44,074 bases of DNA from Gemmatimonadales bacterium (GTDB taxonomy: Bacteria > Gemmatimonadota > Gemmatimonadetes > Gemmatimonadales > GWC2-71-9): assembly GCA_036265815.1 (NCBI GenBank), contig DATAOI010000019.1:1-44074 (forward strand), in the 5' to 3' direction. The notes beneath the pieces are model-generated. The model ran no database searches. It worked only from the letters and a program-made list of their open reading frames with translations, and had not been told where the DNA came from. A program made the translations under genes and the position numbers. Numbering within the stretch: the stretch's first letter is position 1; each line of letters begins with the position of its first letter. Shown here piece after piece: positions 1 to 7,670 of the stretch.

Positions 1-785
1 AGCAAACACCGCATGATCAACGCGTCCAGCGCGCGCGGGCAGTCCGGGCGTTTGAGCTGGATCGGGGCCGGCGTCTGCGTGACGTGCGCCGCCATCTGCT
101 GCTGCGGCGTGGTGGCCCCGTACGGCGACCCACCCACGAGCATTTCGTATGCGACAAGCCCCAGGGCGTAGAGATCGGCCCGATGGTCGATCTGCGGATC
201 GGCGACGACCTGCTCCGGCGCCATGTAGGCCGGCGTGCCGAGCGAGACGCCGGCGGTTGTGAGGTGGTGCCGGCTGGTCGCGTCGCTCACCGCCTTGGCG
301 ACGCCGAAATCCATGACCAGAGCGTGGCCATCGGCGAGAAGGATGTTCTCCGGCTTGATGTCGCGATGCACCACCCCCGTCCTGTGGGCCTTGGCCAATG
401 CATCGGCGATCTCACCGGTCAACCGAACAACCTCGGGCACCGCCAACGGCCCGGTTCGGGCGAGTCGCTCGCGGAGCGTTTCGCCCTCGACGAAGGGCAT
501 CACGTAGTAGGGCAGTGCCGGCCCTTGCCCCTCGGTGATCACGCCCGAGTCGAGCAAGCCGAGGATGTGAGGATGCTGCAGCCGGGCGGCGACTTCGATC
601 TCCCGAGCAAAGCGCTCGGGGCCCATGGTAACCGCGAGCTCGGGGCGGAGGACCTTGAGCGCCACCTTGCGGTGGTGCTTCAGATCCTCGGCGAGGTACA
701 CCGTGGCCATACCGCCCTGGCCCAGCTCCCGCTCGATGTGGTAGCGGTCGGCGAGGCCCGCAATGAGCCTAGAGGTGTCGATCAC
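1..785 (-). CDS. Serine/threonine protein kinase, catalytic domain (cut by left edge)
   Basis: This is a Hanks-type kinase read on the minus strand; its C-terminal part lies beyond the window. The likely start is a GTG (VIDTSRLIAGLADRY); an in-frame TGA lies upstream and no better start was found. All core elements are visible: glycine loop GQGGMATVY, VALKVL lysine, HRDIKPEN catalytic loop, DFGVAK and an APE-like MAPEQ followed by DLYALG. The domain resembles those at 14832 and 37571, so the missing part probably carries a membrane helix and TPRs (inference). It is transcribed away from the hydrolase gene at 1109. Substrate and signal are unknown. Confidence 0.93.
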   Translation of the reverse strand, partial: MIDTSRLIAGLADRYHIERELGQGGMATVYLAEDLKHHRKVALKVLRPELAVTMGPERFAREIEVAARLQHPHILGLLDSGVITEGQGPALPYYVMPFVEGETLRERLARTGPLAVPEVVRLTGEIADALAKAHRTGVVHRDIKPENILLADGHALVMDFGVAKAVSDATSRHHLTTAGVSLGTPAYMAPEQVVADPQIDHRADLYALGLVAYEMLVGGSPYGATTPQQQMAAHVTQTPAPIQLKRPDCPRALDALIMRCL

Positions 786-1108
786 TGTGCCGCGTCTGGG
801 GAGCCCTGCGACTGAGGCACAGGGGCGGACTCTTCTGAACGATCATGGTTTGGTCCGGGTCGAGGATGCGGGTCCATCCCCGAGGGGAACTGGGGGTGAG
901 CCAAATATGGCCTCCGCCCACTGCACCAGCCAGCCGTCTGCCCAGCCGTGCTTACTGTTGTGTCGAGCGCGTGCCAGAGGGAAATCCATAGTTCAGCAAA
1001 CTCAGCAGTATGTGAGATCTCTGGATTTGTGTTCACAGGCGCCGGTAGGTAAAGTAGGGCCGTGACGAAACGGTCGAACTCTAGAGACGAAGGCGAAAGG
1101 GGCGCACC
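786..1108. other. Divergent intergenic region between kinase and hydrolase
   Basis: About 320 bp with no convincing gene. A 100-codon plus-strand frame spans part of it but has no recognisable protein pattern and overlaps the kinase start. A possible plus-strand promoter sits near its right end. I see no strong repeat or hairpin. Confidence 0.6.
1027..1055 (+). promoter_or_regulatory. Possible sigma70-type promoter of the hydrolase gene
   Basis: A TTGTGT -35-like box and a TAAAGT -10-like box are separated by 17 bp, about 55 nt upstream of the ATG at 1109. Both are partial matches to consensus, so this is only a candidate. Confidence 0.35.
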
Positions 1109-1825
1109 ATGTTCGAGCAGACGGCGGGAGACATTCGGAATGTCGTGCTGGTGCACGGCGGGTTCGTGGACGGATCGGGGTGGGAGGGCGTCTATCGCTC
1201 GCTCCGGCGGCAGGGCTACAACGTCACCATCACCCAGCACCCCACGACGTCCCTGACCGATGACGTCCGGGCCGTCCGGGCCGTCCTGGCGGCGCAGGAC
1301 GGTCCGGCCGTGCTCGTGGGGCACTCGTACGGCGGCGCAGTCATTACGGAGGCGGGCACCGATCCCAAGGTGGCCGCGCTGGTGTACATCGCGGCCTTCG
1401 CGCCGGACGCAGGGGAGTCGGTGGGTTCGCTCATCGCCGATCCGCCGCCGGGCGCGCCGGTCCCGCCCATCTTGCCGCCGCGCGACGGCTTCTTGCTGCT
1501 GGACCGGGAGAAGTTCGCCGCCGCGTTCGCCGCCGATGTCGAGCCGGAGCTGGCCGCATTCATGGCGGATGCGCAACTCCCCTGGGGGGTAGAGGCCCTG
1601 CAGGGCGCCATCACCCAGCCGGCGTGGAAGACGAAGCCGAGTTGGTACCTCGTGACCCGGGACGATCGGATGATCCCACCTCCCGCCCAGCGGGTGATGG
1701 CCGAGCGGGCCGGCGCCACCGTCGCCGAGTCGGCCGCCAGCCATTCCGTCTACGTGTCGCAGCCCGAGGCCGTGGCCCGGCTGATCGTGGAAGCGGCCGG
1801 GGCGGCGCATCCAGCGACCGCTTGA
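1109..1825 (+). CDS. Alpha/beta-fold hydrolase
   Basis: A 238-aa cytoplasmic-type alpha/beta hydrolase (esterase-like family). The N-terminal strand VVLVHGGF supplies the oxyanion-hole HGG. The nucleophile elbow is GHSYGG with Ser73; the acid is probably Asp185 or Asp186 in VTRDDRM; the catalytic His is His212 in SHSVY. Size and motif order fit the short hydrolases often annotated as salicylate/methyl esterase-like; the substrate cannot be read from sequence. The ATG follows a GAAAGGGG purine stretch. No signal peptide is seen. It is followed 44 bp later by the binding-protein lipoprotein on the same strand, possibly co-transcribed. Confidence 0.9.
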   Translation: MFEQTAGDIRNVVLVHGGFVDGSGWEGVYRSLRRQGYNVTITQHPTTSLTDDVRAVRAVLAAQDGPAVLVGHSYGGAVITEAGTDPKVAALVYIAAFAPDAGESVGSLIADPPPGAPVPPILPPRDGFLLLDREKFAAAFAADVEPELAAFMADAQLPWGVEALQGAITQPAWKTKPSWYLVTRDDRMIPPPAQRVMAERAGATVAESAASHSVYVSQPEAVARLIVEAAGAAHPATA

Positions 1826-1869
1826 GAAACGCGCCGAGGCGCGCATCGGTTTCCCCGGACGGAGGGCAT

Positions 1870-3099
1870 ATGAGGCGGCTGGTCGTTCTGGCGTTGGCGC
1901 TGGGCCTGGCAGCATGCGGTGACGACTCTTCGGGACCAGGCGCCGGCTCCAACCAGCTCGTCGTCGGAGCTCTGCTGTCGCTGACGGGCCCGGGTCAGAC
2001 GCTCGGCCGGACCAGCGAGGCCGCGCTCCAGCTCGCGGCCGACGACCTCAACGCCCAGCTCAGCAGCCAAGGCTCGCCGACCCGGGTCAGCGTGCGGGTC
2101 GAGGACACCGGACTCGACCCGACGCTCGCGCTGGACCGTCTCAGAGCGCTGGCGGGAGAGGGTGTGCGAATCTTCATCGGGCCCCAGTCCAGCTCCGAGG
2201 TCGGCGCGCTGAAGCCGTTCGCCGATAGCGCCGGCGTGGTCCTCATGAGCCAGGGCAGCACGGCGTCCGCCCTTTCCATCGCGGATGACAACGTGTTCCG
2301 GCTGGTGCCGGACGACTCCCAGGAAGGGCAGGCGATGGTCGCGCTCCTCGGCGGAGATGGAATCCAGACCGTCGTGCCGCTGTGGCGCGAGGACGCCGGC
2401 AACCAGGGTCTCCACGATGCGGTGGAGCGGTTGTTCCCGGAGCAGGGCGGCACGGTGACCGCAGGCGCCCACTACCCGCCGGCGACGACCGATTTCTCCG
2501 CGCAGCTCGAGGCGATCCGATCGCAGGTCGGCGATGCGGTGGCCCAGAACGGCGCCGCAACCGTGGCCGTCTACCTGGCCGCGTTCGAGGAGAGCGCCGC
2601 GATCTTCGCGCAGGCGAGCCAGGATCCCACCTTGTCCCAGGTCCAGTGGTACGGCGGAGACGGGACGGTGCAGAGCGCCGCGGTGGTGGCCGATCCCGCC
2701 GCCGCCGGGTTTGCCGCGTCGACGGCGTTCAGGGCGCCGACGTACGGTCTGGACGATGAACTGCTCCAGCAGGATGCCGAACTGATCGGCGCCATCCAGG
2801 CCAGAAGCGGTCTCTCGCCCGACGCGTTCACGCTCGCCGCATACGACGCGCTGCACGTGGCGACCCTCGCCTACGCGGAGGTCGGCCTGGGATCGATCGA
2901 GGAGTACCGGGCGGAATTGCTCCGCCAGGCCGGCACCTACACCGGAGCGACCGGGCCTACCACCCTGAATCCCGCTGGCGATCGCGCCATCGGGGACTAT
3001 GACTTCTACCAGGTCTGCGCCAGCGCGCCACCTTCCTGGAGACGAGTGGAGGCGTACCGAGCCACTCCTGGGACGGTCGTTAACGTCGGGGCATGTTGA
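1870..3099 (+). CDS. Periplasmic-binding-protein-type lipoprotein (branched-chain amino acid receptor family)
   Basis: 409 aa. The chosen ATG begins a lipoprotein signal with lipobox LAAC (Cys16) and an acidic/Gly linker; the open frame extends further upstream, but only over the hydrolase gene. The mature part has the type-1 periplasmic binding fold: VVGALLSLTG, then AALQLAADDLN, then RIFIGPQSSSEV, VVLMSQGS, and a C-terminal AYDALHVATLAYAEVG helix. Such proteins bind small ligands for ABC importers (LivJ/HAAT type), but no permease or ATPase gene lies nearby, so it may be an orphan receptor or work with transporters elsewhere. The ligand is unknown. Confidence 0.88.
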   Translation: MRRLVVLALALGLAACGDDSSGPGAGSNQLVVGALLSLTGPGQTLGRTSEAALQLAADDLNAQLSSQGSPTRVSVRVEDTGLDPTLALDRLRALAGEGVRIFIGPQSSSEVGALKPFADSAGVVLMSQGSTASALSIADDNVFRLVPDDSQEGQAMVALLGGDGIQTVVPLWREDAGNQGLHDAVERLFPEQGGTVTAGAHYPPATTDFSAQLEAIRSQVGDAVAQNGAATVAVYLAAFEESAAIFAQASQDPTLSQVQWYGGDGTVQSAAVVADPAAAGFAASTAFRAPTYGLDDELLQQDAELIGAIQARSGLSPDAFTLAAYDALHVATLAYAEVGLGSIEEYRAELLRQAGTYTGATGPTTLNPAGDRAIGDYDFYQVCASAPPSWRRVEAYRATPGTVVNVGAC

Positions 3100-3139
3100 T
3101 GGTCGTACCATCCAAATGACTTCATGAGAGGAGCTTCAA

Positions 3140-3409
3140 ATGCCGAGAGTGATCGCCACGCACGCGGTGGGCAACATGGATACCTGGCTCGCGGGGGGAA
3201 AAGAGCGCGCGGAGATCTTCAAGCAGTTCTGTAGCGCGTATCGCATCTATCGTCACCCGAAAGAGAACAAGATCGCGCTGGCCTGGGAGAATGCCGATCT
3301 CCAGAAGCTCGAGGCGGTGCTCAGCCACCCCGACACGGAGAAGGCCAAATCTCGGCATACCGTCCTCGAGCCCATCGATATCTATGTCGAGGTCGAGGGC
3401 GGCCGTTGA
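3140..3409 (+). CDS. Small ABM-like (dimeric alpha/beta barrel) protein
   Basis: 89 aa, preceded by a good AGAGGAG ribosome site 6 nt before the ATG. The pattern of an N-terminal strand (VIATHAV), a DTWL helix, a central YRIYRHP strand, IALAWE, a second helix around KLEAVL and a final IDIYVEVE strand fits the dimeric alpha/beta-barrel fold of ABM/stress-response proteins. That assignment rests on pattern only. No catalytic residues stand out. GC is lower than in neighbouring genes. The function is unknown. Confidence 0.75.
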   Translation: MPRVIATHAVGNMDTWLAGGKERAEIFKQFCSAYRIYRHPKENKIALAWENADLQKLEAVLSHPDTEKAKSRHTVLEPIDIYVEVEGGR

Positions 3410-3430
3410 GCGGGTGCGTGCAAAGGCGAG

Positions 3431-3511
3431 CTAGTGGCCGATCCCGAACAGGAACAGCAGCAGGATGATCACGCCCGGCACTCCGAGCAGCCACAGTAGA
3501 ATGAGCGCCAC
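3431..3511 (-). CDS. 26-residue single-pass membrane micropeptide
   Basis: A GTG-started 27-codon frame (VALILLWLLGVPGVIILL... ending GIGH) is almost one continuous hydrophobic helix with a central Gly-Val-Pro-Gly. It has a textbook AAAGGAG ribosome site 6 nt upstream (3518-3524). It lies 29 bp downstream of the larger minus-strand membrane protein gene at 3541-4098, so the two may form an operon. Very short hydrophobic proteins are common but hard to assign; no function is proposed. Confidence 0.6.
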   Translation of the reverse strand: MALILLWLLGVPGVIILLLFLFGIGH

Positions 3512-3540
3512 GGTAGGCTCCTTTCCGCCTCAGCGGTCGG

Positions 3541-4098
3541 TCAGGCCGCCGCGCGATCGCGCGTGCGGTGGTGGGTGAAGGTCATCGGCTCGCCGGACGC
3601 CATCCAACCGCCCAGCACCGCGCCGATGAGGCCAATAAGGAGAGCAACCGCCGTGGCCAGCGCGTTGTTGCGGACCGCGACCGCCATGTCCGCGTCGGAG
3701 AGCGGGGTCGCCCCCGCGGCGATCGCGGAGAGGCCGCCGTACCAGCCGCCGATGTGGCCAGCACTGCCAAGGGCGCCAAGCAGGAGCAGCACCGGGATCG
3801 TCACCAGCCAGACGATGGCGCCGTGGAGAATGGCGGGCTCCGAGCGGACCCGCCCCGCGATCCGCGCGGCCGCCCATCCGCCCGCCACGTAGCCGAAGAA
3901 GGCGCCGCCGACCGAGAAGATGAGCCCGATCAGGTGCAGCTTCTTCCAGTCCACATACTGGGCCGCCTCGTTGGCGCCGAGCGCGACTCCGATCAGGCCG
4001 ATCAGCAGGCCCACGGCCAGCGCCGTCAGCGCGCCGACCCAGACGGCACTCCACGCGATCGGCCAGATCACCCATTCCGGGTCTTGTCGCTGCAGCAT
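3541..4098 (-). CDS. Four-helix inner-membrane protein of unknown function
   Basis: 185 aa with hydrophobic segments at about residues 15-42, 52-78, 90-115 and 145-168, rich in Gly and Ala, and a short polar N-terminus (MLQRQDPEWVIWP). A Gly-rich stretch (GSAGHIGGWYGG) sits between helices 3 and 4. It resembles uncharacterised bacterial membrane proteins of similar size; I do not recognise a named family. AAGGGG lies just upstream of the ATG. It probably heads a two-gene unit with the 26-aa micropeptide downstream. Confidence 0.8.
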   Translation of the reverse strand: MLQRQDPEWVIWPIAWSAVWVGALTALAVGLLIGLIGVALGANEAAQYVDWKKLHLIGLIFSVGGAFFGYVAGGWAAARIAGRVRSEPAILHGAIVWLVTIPVLLLLGALGSAGHIGGWYGGLSAIAAGATPLSDADMAVAVRNNALATAVALLIGLIGAVLGGWMASGEPMTFTHHRTRDRAAA

Positions 4099-4378
4099 GG
4101 CGCCCCCTTCAGGAGAAAGCTCGCACCTCCGCCGGTGCTCGACCGCCGAAGACTCGGCGTACCGGGCTCAACCTTAGAAGGGAACGTTGCAGACCGCGGG
4201 GATGCAGGTCACTGGGACAGGACGCCTCAGAACACCTAATGCACCGTGCAGGTCCCGATGGCCCGGCGGCTATCCGGCACGCTACCTGGGGCCCATCGCT
4301 GGTTCCCGCGGTCTGGCAGGACGCGGGATGCACGACCATCTTTCCAGTGTCCATGGACGCACAGATAGGAGCGTAATG

Positions 4379-4981
4379 ATGGCCCGACTACTCGGCCTGG
4401 GCGAGCGGTTCCCGGAGTTCTCCATGCAGGCGTGCGTCTCGGTCGAGCCGGGATCGGAATTCCGCGTCATCAATGCGCACGACTTGGAGGGAACCTGGGT
4501 CGCGATCTTCTTCTGGCCCCTCGACTTCACCTTCGTCTGCCCGACCGAGCTCATCGAGTTCAACCGCGCGCTCCGGGAGTTCCGCGCCCTCGGCGCGAGG
4601 GTGTTCGGCGTCAGTGGCGATACCCACGTCGCCCATCTCGCGTGGCGCAAGGAGAACCCGGACCTTCGCAACATCCAGTTCCCGATGCTGGCGGACGATC
4701 GCAAGGAGGTCGCCGGCGAGCTCGGCATTATAGATCCGATCGAACAGGTTCCGCTTCGGGCGACCTACCTGCTCGACGCGGAGCGGAAGATTCGGTGGCT
4801 CTGCGTGAACGACTTGAGCGTGGGCCGGAACACCGGGGAAGTGCTGCGAGTACTCGCGGGCCTCCAGTGCGGGGAGTTGTGCCCGGCCAATTGGAGGCCG
4901 GGCCAGGCGACGCTCCAGCCGCCCAAGGATGGGGGAAAGTCCGCACCCTGGGAGACCAAGGAGCGGCCCGCGCTTCGCTGA
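4379..4981 (+). CDS. 2-Cys peroxiredoxin (AhpC/TSA family)
   Basis: 200 aa. Peroxiredoxins reduce H2O2 and organic peroxides using a peroxidatic cysteine. Here that is Cys54 in PLDFTFVCPTE, and the resolving cysteine is Cys168 in CGELCPANW, as in typical 2-Cys AhpC proteins. Other family marks are GVSGDTHVAHLAW and an ATYLLD strand. AGGAG at 4367-4371 precedes two adjacent ATGs (4376, 4379); the second has the better 7-nt spacing. No AhpF or thioredoxin partner lies beside it. The 280 bp upstream show no other gene or clear regulator site. Confidence 0.95.
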   Translation: MARLLGLGERFPEFSMQACVSVEPGSEFRVINAHDLEGTWVAIFFWPLDFTFVCPTELIEFNRALREFRALGARVFGVSGDTHVAHLAWRKENPDLRNIQFPMLADDRKEVAGELGIIDPIEQVPLRATYLLDAERKIRWLCVNDLSVGRNTGEVLRVLAGLQCGELCPANWRPGQATLQPPKDGGKSAPWETKERPALR

Positions 4982-5001
4982 GCGCCCGGGCATCCGCCCC
5001 T

Positions 5002-6246
5002 TCAATAGATGTGTAGCTTCTCCAGGACCGCGAAGTTGTCACCCACGGACTCGAACACGTCCTTGTTGTGTTTGATCATCCTGCTGCGCATGTACACCCT
5101 TAGCCATTGCTTGTAGACGTGCAGCTCGTAGTGGTCGAGGATGTCGCGCAGCGGGAGGTCGCGCTGCGCCAGCAGCCCCGCCAGGAACATCGCGCACTCG
5201 AAGCCCAGCGAAATCGACTGAAAGTAGGGCGACCCCAGGGCCGAATCGCCGACCAGGAACACCGGCGAACGGGCGAAGGGGTTGTCGGCGGTCACCGCCC
5301 GGCGCCACTGCCGGCTGGTGGCATGGCGAGCCCGGTACACGTCCAACGGGATCCGGACGATCTCCAGGTCGCCGACCATCTCGCCGCCGGTCTCCCGGTC
5401 GACCTTGCTGATGAAGCGGTCCATCGACTGGGCGACATGGGGGAAGTTGGTGCGCAGCCACTGGCCGTCGAAGCGTGAGGGCATATGCTCGAACTCGTCG
5501 GCGGAGATGTTGACGACGCCCGTCACGTGGCTGATGCTGCCGTCGTAGAACGTGCGGTTGACCGCCGGAATGAACTTGTAGTACGGGCTGTCGATGTTCT
5601 TGTAGTACTTGCAGTACTCGTTGCAGTCGTAGGCGCGGCCGTACAGGAAGGTGACCACGAGTGCGTGCTCGAGCCGTATCCTGAACGTATTCGCGTCGCG
5701 ATCCCCGGCTGCGGCGCCGGGCACCAGCTGATCCCGCAGCAGCGAGTTGGTCCCCGTGCAGTCGACCAGGACGTCGCCTGGCTGGAGCATCGCCATCGCG
5801 TCCTGGGGCGTGACGGCGCCCGCGGTGCGCTGCACCGGATTTGACCGGCGCGCATCGATCAGATCGCTGAGGGAGCGCTCGATGGCCTTGAGCGGGCAGA
5901 ATCCAACTACCCAGCCGCGGAGCAGCCCCATCAAGTCCGGCGCGATGGACTGCCGAAACGCGAGGCTCTCCTGGAGCTCCACGGCATCGAAGATGGCCGC
6001 GACACTCCCGCTATCGATGTAATCGGTGCAGTAGCTCGCGACCGAATCGGCCACCAGGTACGAGGCGACCTGAACCATCCGGGTCCGGGTGTACTCGGGT
6101 CGCTTTTCATAGAGGTGGACGGAGAACCCCTCAATCGATTGGAACAGGGCCGCCACCATGAGACCCACGGGGCCTGCGCCGACGACGTGCACGCGGACCG
6201 CGGGAGGCAGGGTGTCGGAGGTTGCAACGCCACTCTGGGAGGGCAT
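5002..6246 (-). CDS. FAD-dependent monooxygenase-like protein (MICAL/PHBH fold)
   Basis: 414 aa. The N-terminus has a dinucleotide-binding loop GAGPVG (residues 23-28), followed by the strand-end acidic LYEKRPEYTRTR. That EKR.xxxxRxR pattern resembles the FAD domain of MICAL/Kynurenine-monooxygenase-type enzymes. Further on are DVLVDCTG (about 160) and a FLVGDSALGSPYF second FAD motif near residue 330, where group A hydroxylases carry GD. The middle (YGRAYDCNEYCKYYK) is rich in Tyr and Cys and is not recognised. No transmembrane helix is seen. It is convergent with the peroxiredoxin gene, 20 bp apart. The substrate is unknown. Confidence 0.8.
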   Translation of the reverse strand: MPSQSGVATSDTLPPAVRVHVVGAGPVGLMVAALFQSIEGFSVHLYEKRPEYTRTRMVQVASYLVADSVASYCTDYIDSGSVAAIFDAVELQESLAFRQSIAPDLMGLLRGWVVGFCPLKAIERSLSDLIDARRSNPVQRTAGAVTPQDAMAMLQPGDVLVDCTGTNSLLRDQLVPGAAAGDRDANTFRIRLEHALVVTFLYGRAYDCNEYCKYYKNIDSPYYKFIPAVNRTFYDGSISHVTGVVNISADEFEHMPSRFDGQWLRTNFPHVAQSMDRFISKVDRETGGEMVGDLEIVRIPLDVYRARHATSRQWRRAVTADNPFARSPVFLVGDSALGSPYFQSISLGFECAMFLAGLLAQRDLPLRDILDHYELHVYKQWLRVYMRSRMIKHNKDVFESVGDNFAVLEKLHIY

Positions 6247-6440
6247 ATGACTTCTCGGTCTGAGCCGGATTGACCGTGCTCGAAGGGGGTGCGACCTGGC
6301 TGTCGCGTGGTTCTTGTCGGAGTGAGATAACGTGACATTACCGGCTTCGGCAGTGCTTTACAAGCGCGGCCATGGTGCTGCCCGAAACCCCGCTCCCTCG
6401 CCCGGCGTAGGGCCTGGAGTTCCCACTCTCAGGAGCTTCC

Positions 6441-7625
6441 GTGCCCGGCGCCATCGCGTCCCCGTCGGTTCGCGCTCGTCCGCACCGCCTCACGCGGCTG
6501 TTCATCGCCGGAACCCTCCTCGCGCCGCTGGCCGCCGCCGCTCAGTCGGCAGGGTCCCTCGCGGTGCCCCCCGACTCCTCGCGCTGGACCTTCGAGGGCC
6601 GCGCGGGCGTCGCCGAGTACTTGGGCCGCCGATGCGTCATGCTCGACGGCGGCGCGGCGACGATCAAGGACCTCGAGCTCCGGGACGGCGTGATCGACCT
6701 GGATGTCGCGACCCCCGCCACCCGCGGCTTCTTCGGGATCCAGTTCCGGACTGACAGCGTGAGTGGGGAGTTCGTCTACCTGCGGCAGCACAAGTCCGGC
6801 CTGCCCGACGCCATGCAGTACACGCCGGTGCTCAACACCGGGCTCAACTGGCAGCTCTACAGCGGGCCCGGGTTCACCGGCGCGGTGGACATCCCGCGGG
6901 ACACCTGGTTCCATGTCCGGCTCGCGATCGCCGGCGCCGCGGCCCGGCTCTACGTGCAGGACACGACCAAGCCCGCGCTCGATATGTCCGACCTCAAGAG
7001 CGGCCGCGAGCGGGGCGAGGTGGCCCTCGCCGATCTGATCGGCGCCACCTGCTTCTCCAACGTCGAGATCCGTTCCACGCCCGACGCGTCCTGGGAACGG
7101 CACCTGCCGCCGATGCCTCCCGGCACGCTGGTGCGCTGGAGTCTCTCGCCCACCTACGACGCGCTCCAGCGCGATCCCGAGCGTCCGCTCTCCGCGACGG
7201 ATCGGGCGGCGATCCGGTGGCAGGAGGTGGAGGCCGAACCGCCGGGCATCGTCGCCATCTACCGCTATCGCATGGCGCCCCACCCGCACGTCACCTTCCA
7301 GACCGACTGGTCCACCCGGCTCACGCCCCAGCCCGGCACCAAGCTGATCTACGCGCGGACCTCCATTCCGGCCGAGCGGGACGAGGTGCGGAAGCTGTAC
7401 CTCGGCTACAGCGACGAGGTCAGCGTGTTCCTCAACGGCCGCATTCTCTACCGCGGCCGCAGCGCCCAGGGCTTTCGCGACCCGGGGTTTCTGGGCATCG
7501 TGAGCGCGGACGACGACGCGCTGTACCTTCCGCTCCGGAAGGGGCCCAACGAGCTGGTGCTGGCGCTGAGCGAGCTGGGCGGCGGGTGGGGCTTCGTCGC
7601 CAAACTCGCGGACGGGGCGCGGTGA
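6441..7625 (+). CDS. Secreted protein with laminin-G/concanavalin-like domain
   Basis: 394 aa, GTG start with AGGAG 5 nt upstream. A basic N-terminus and hydrophobic stretch ending AAAAQ (about residue 35) form a Sec signal peptide. Residues about 45-205 resemble a LamG-like jelly roll (FFGIQFR, FVYLRQHKSG, GWFHVRL-type RDTWFHVRLAIAG, ARLYVQD), as in DUF1080/3-keto-disaccharide-hydrolase relatives. The rest (220-394) is another beta-rich part (GYSDEVSVFLNGRILYRGR, GPNELVLALSE) similar to accessory domains of glycoside hydrolases. No catalytic residues are recognised. A carbohydrate-binding role is inference. Confidence 0.75.
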   Translation: MPGAIASPSVRARPHRLTRLFIAGTLLAPLAAAAQSAGSLAVPPDSSRWTFEGRAGVAEYLGRRCVMLDGGAATIKDLELRDGVIDLDVATPATRGFFGIQFRTDSVSGEFVYLRQHKSGLPDAMQYTPVLNTGLNWQLYSGPGFTGAVDIPRDTWFHVRLAIAGAAARLYVQDTTKPALDMSDLKSGRERGEVALADLIGATCFSNVEIRSTPDASWERHLPPMPPGTLVRWSLSPTYDALQRDPERPLSATDRAAIRWQEVEAEPPGIVAIYRYRMAPHPHVTFQTDWSTRLTPQPGTKLIYARTSIPAERDEVRKLYLGYSDEVSVFLNGRILYRGRSAQGFRDPGFLGIVSADDDALYLPLRKGPNELVLALSELGGGWGFVAKLADGAR

Positions 7626-7670
7626 GCTGGCTCTTGTCCGGACTCGAACGTCGGGTAGGTTCTGTAGCCA

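Noticed and set aside
763-1256. Short plus-strand frames in the kinase/hydrolase spacer
   Set aside because: No protein-like pattern, poor ribosome sites, overlap with the true start of the hydrolase.
4099-4378. N-terminal extension of the peroxiredoxin frame back to 4187
   Set aside because: The extension is not peroxiredoxin-like, and a clear AGGAG lies right before ATG 4376/4379.
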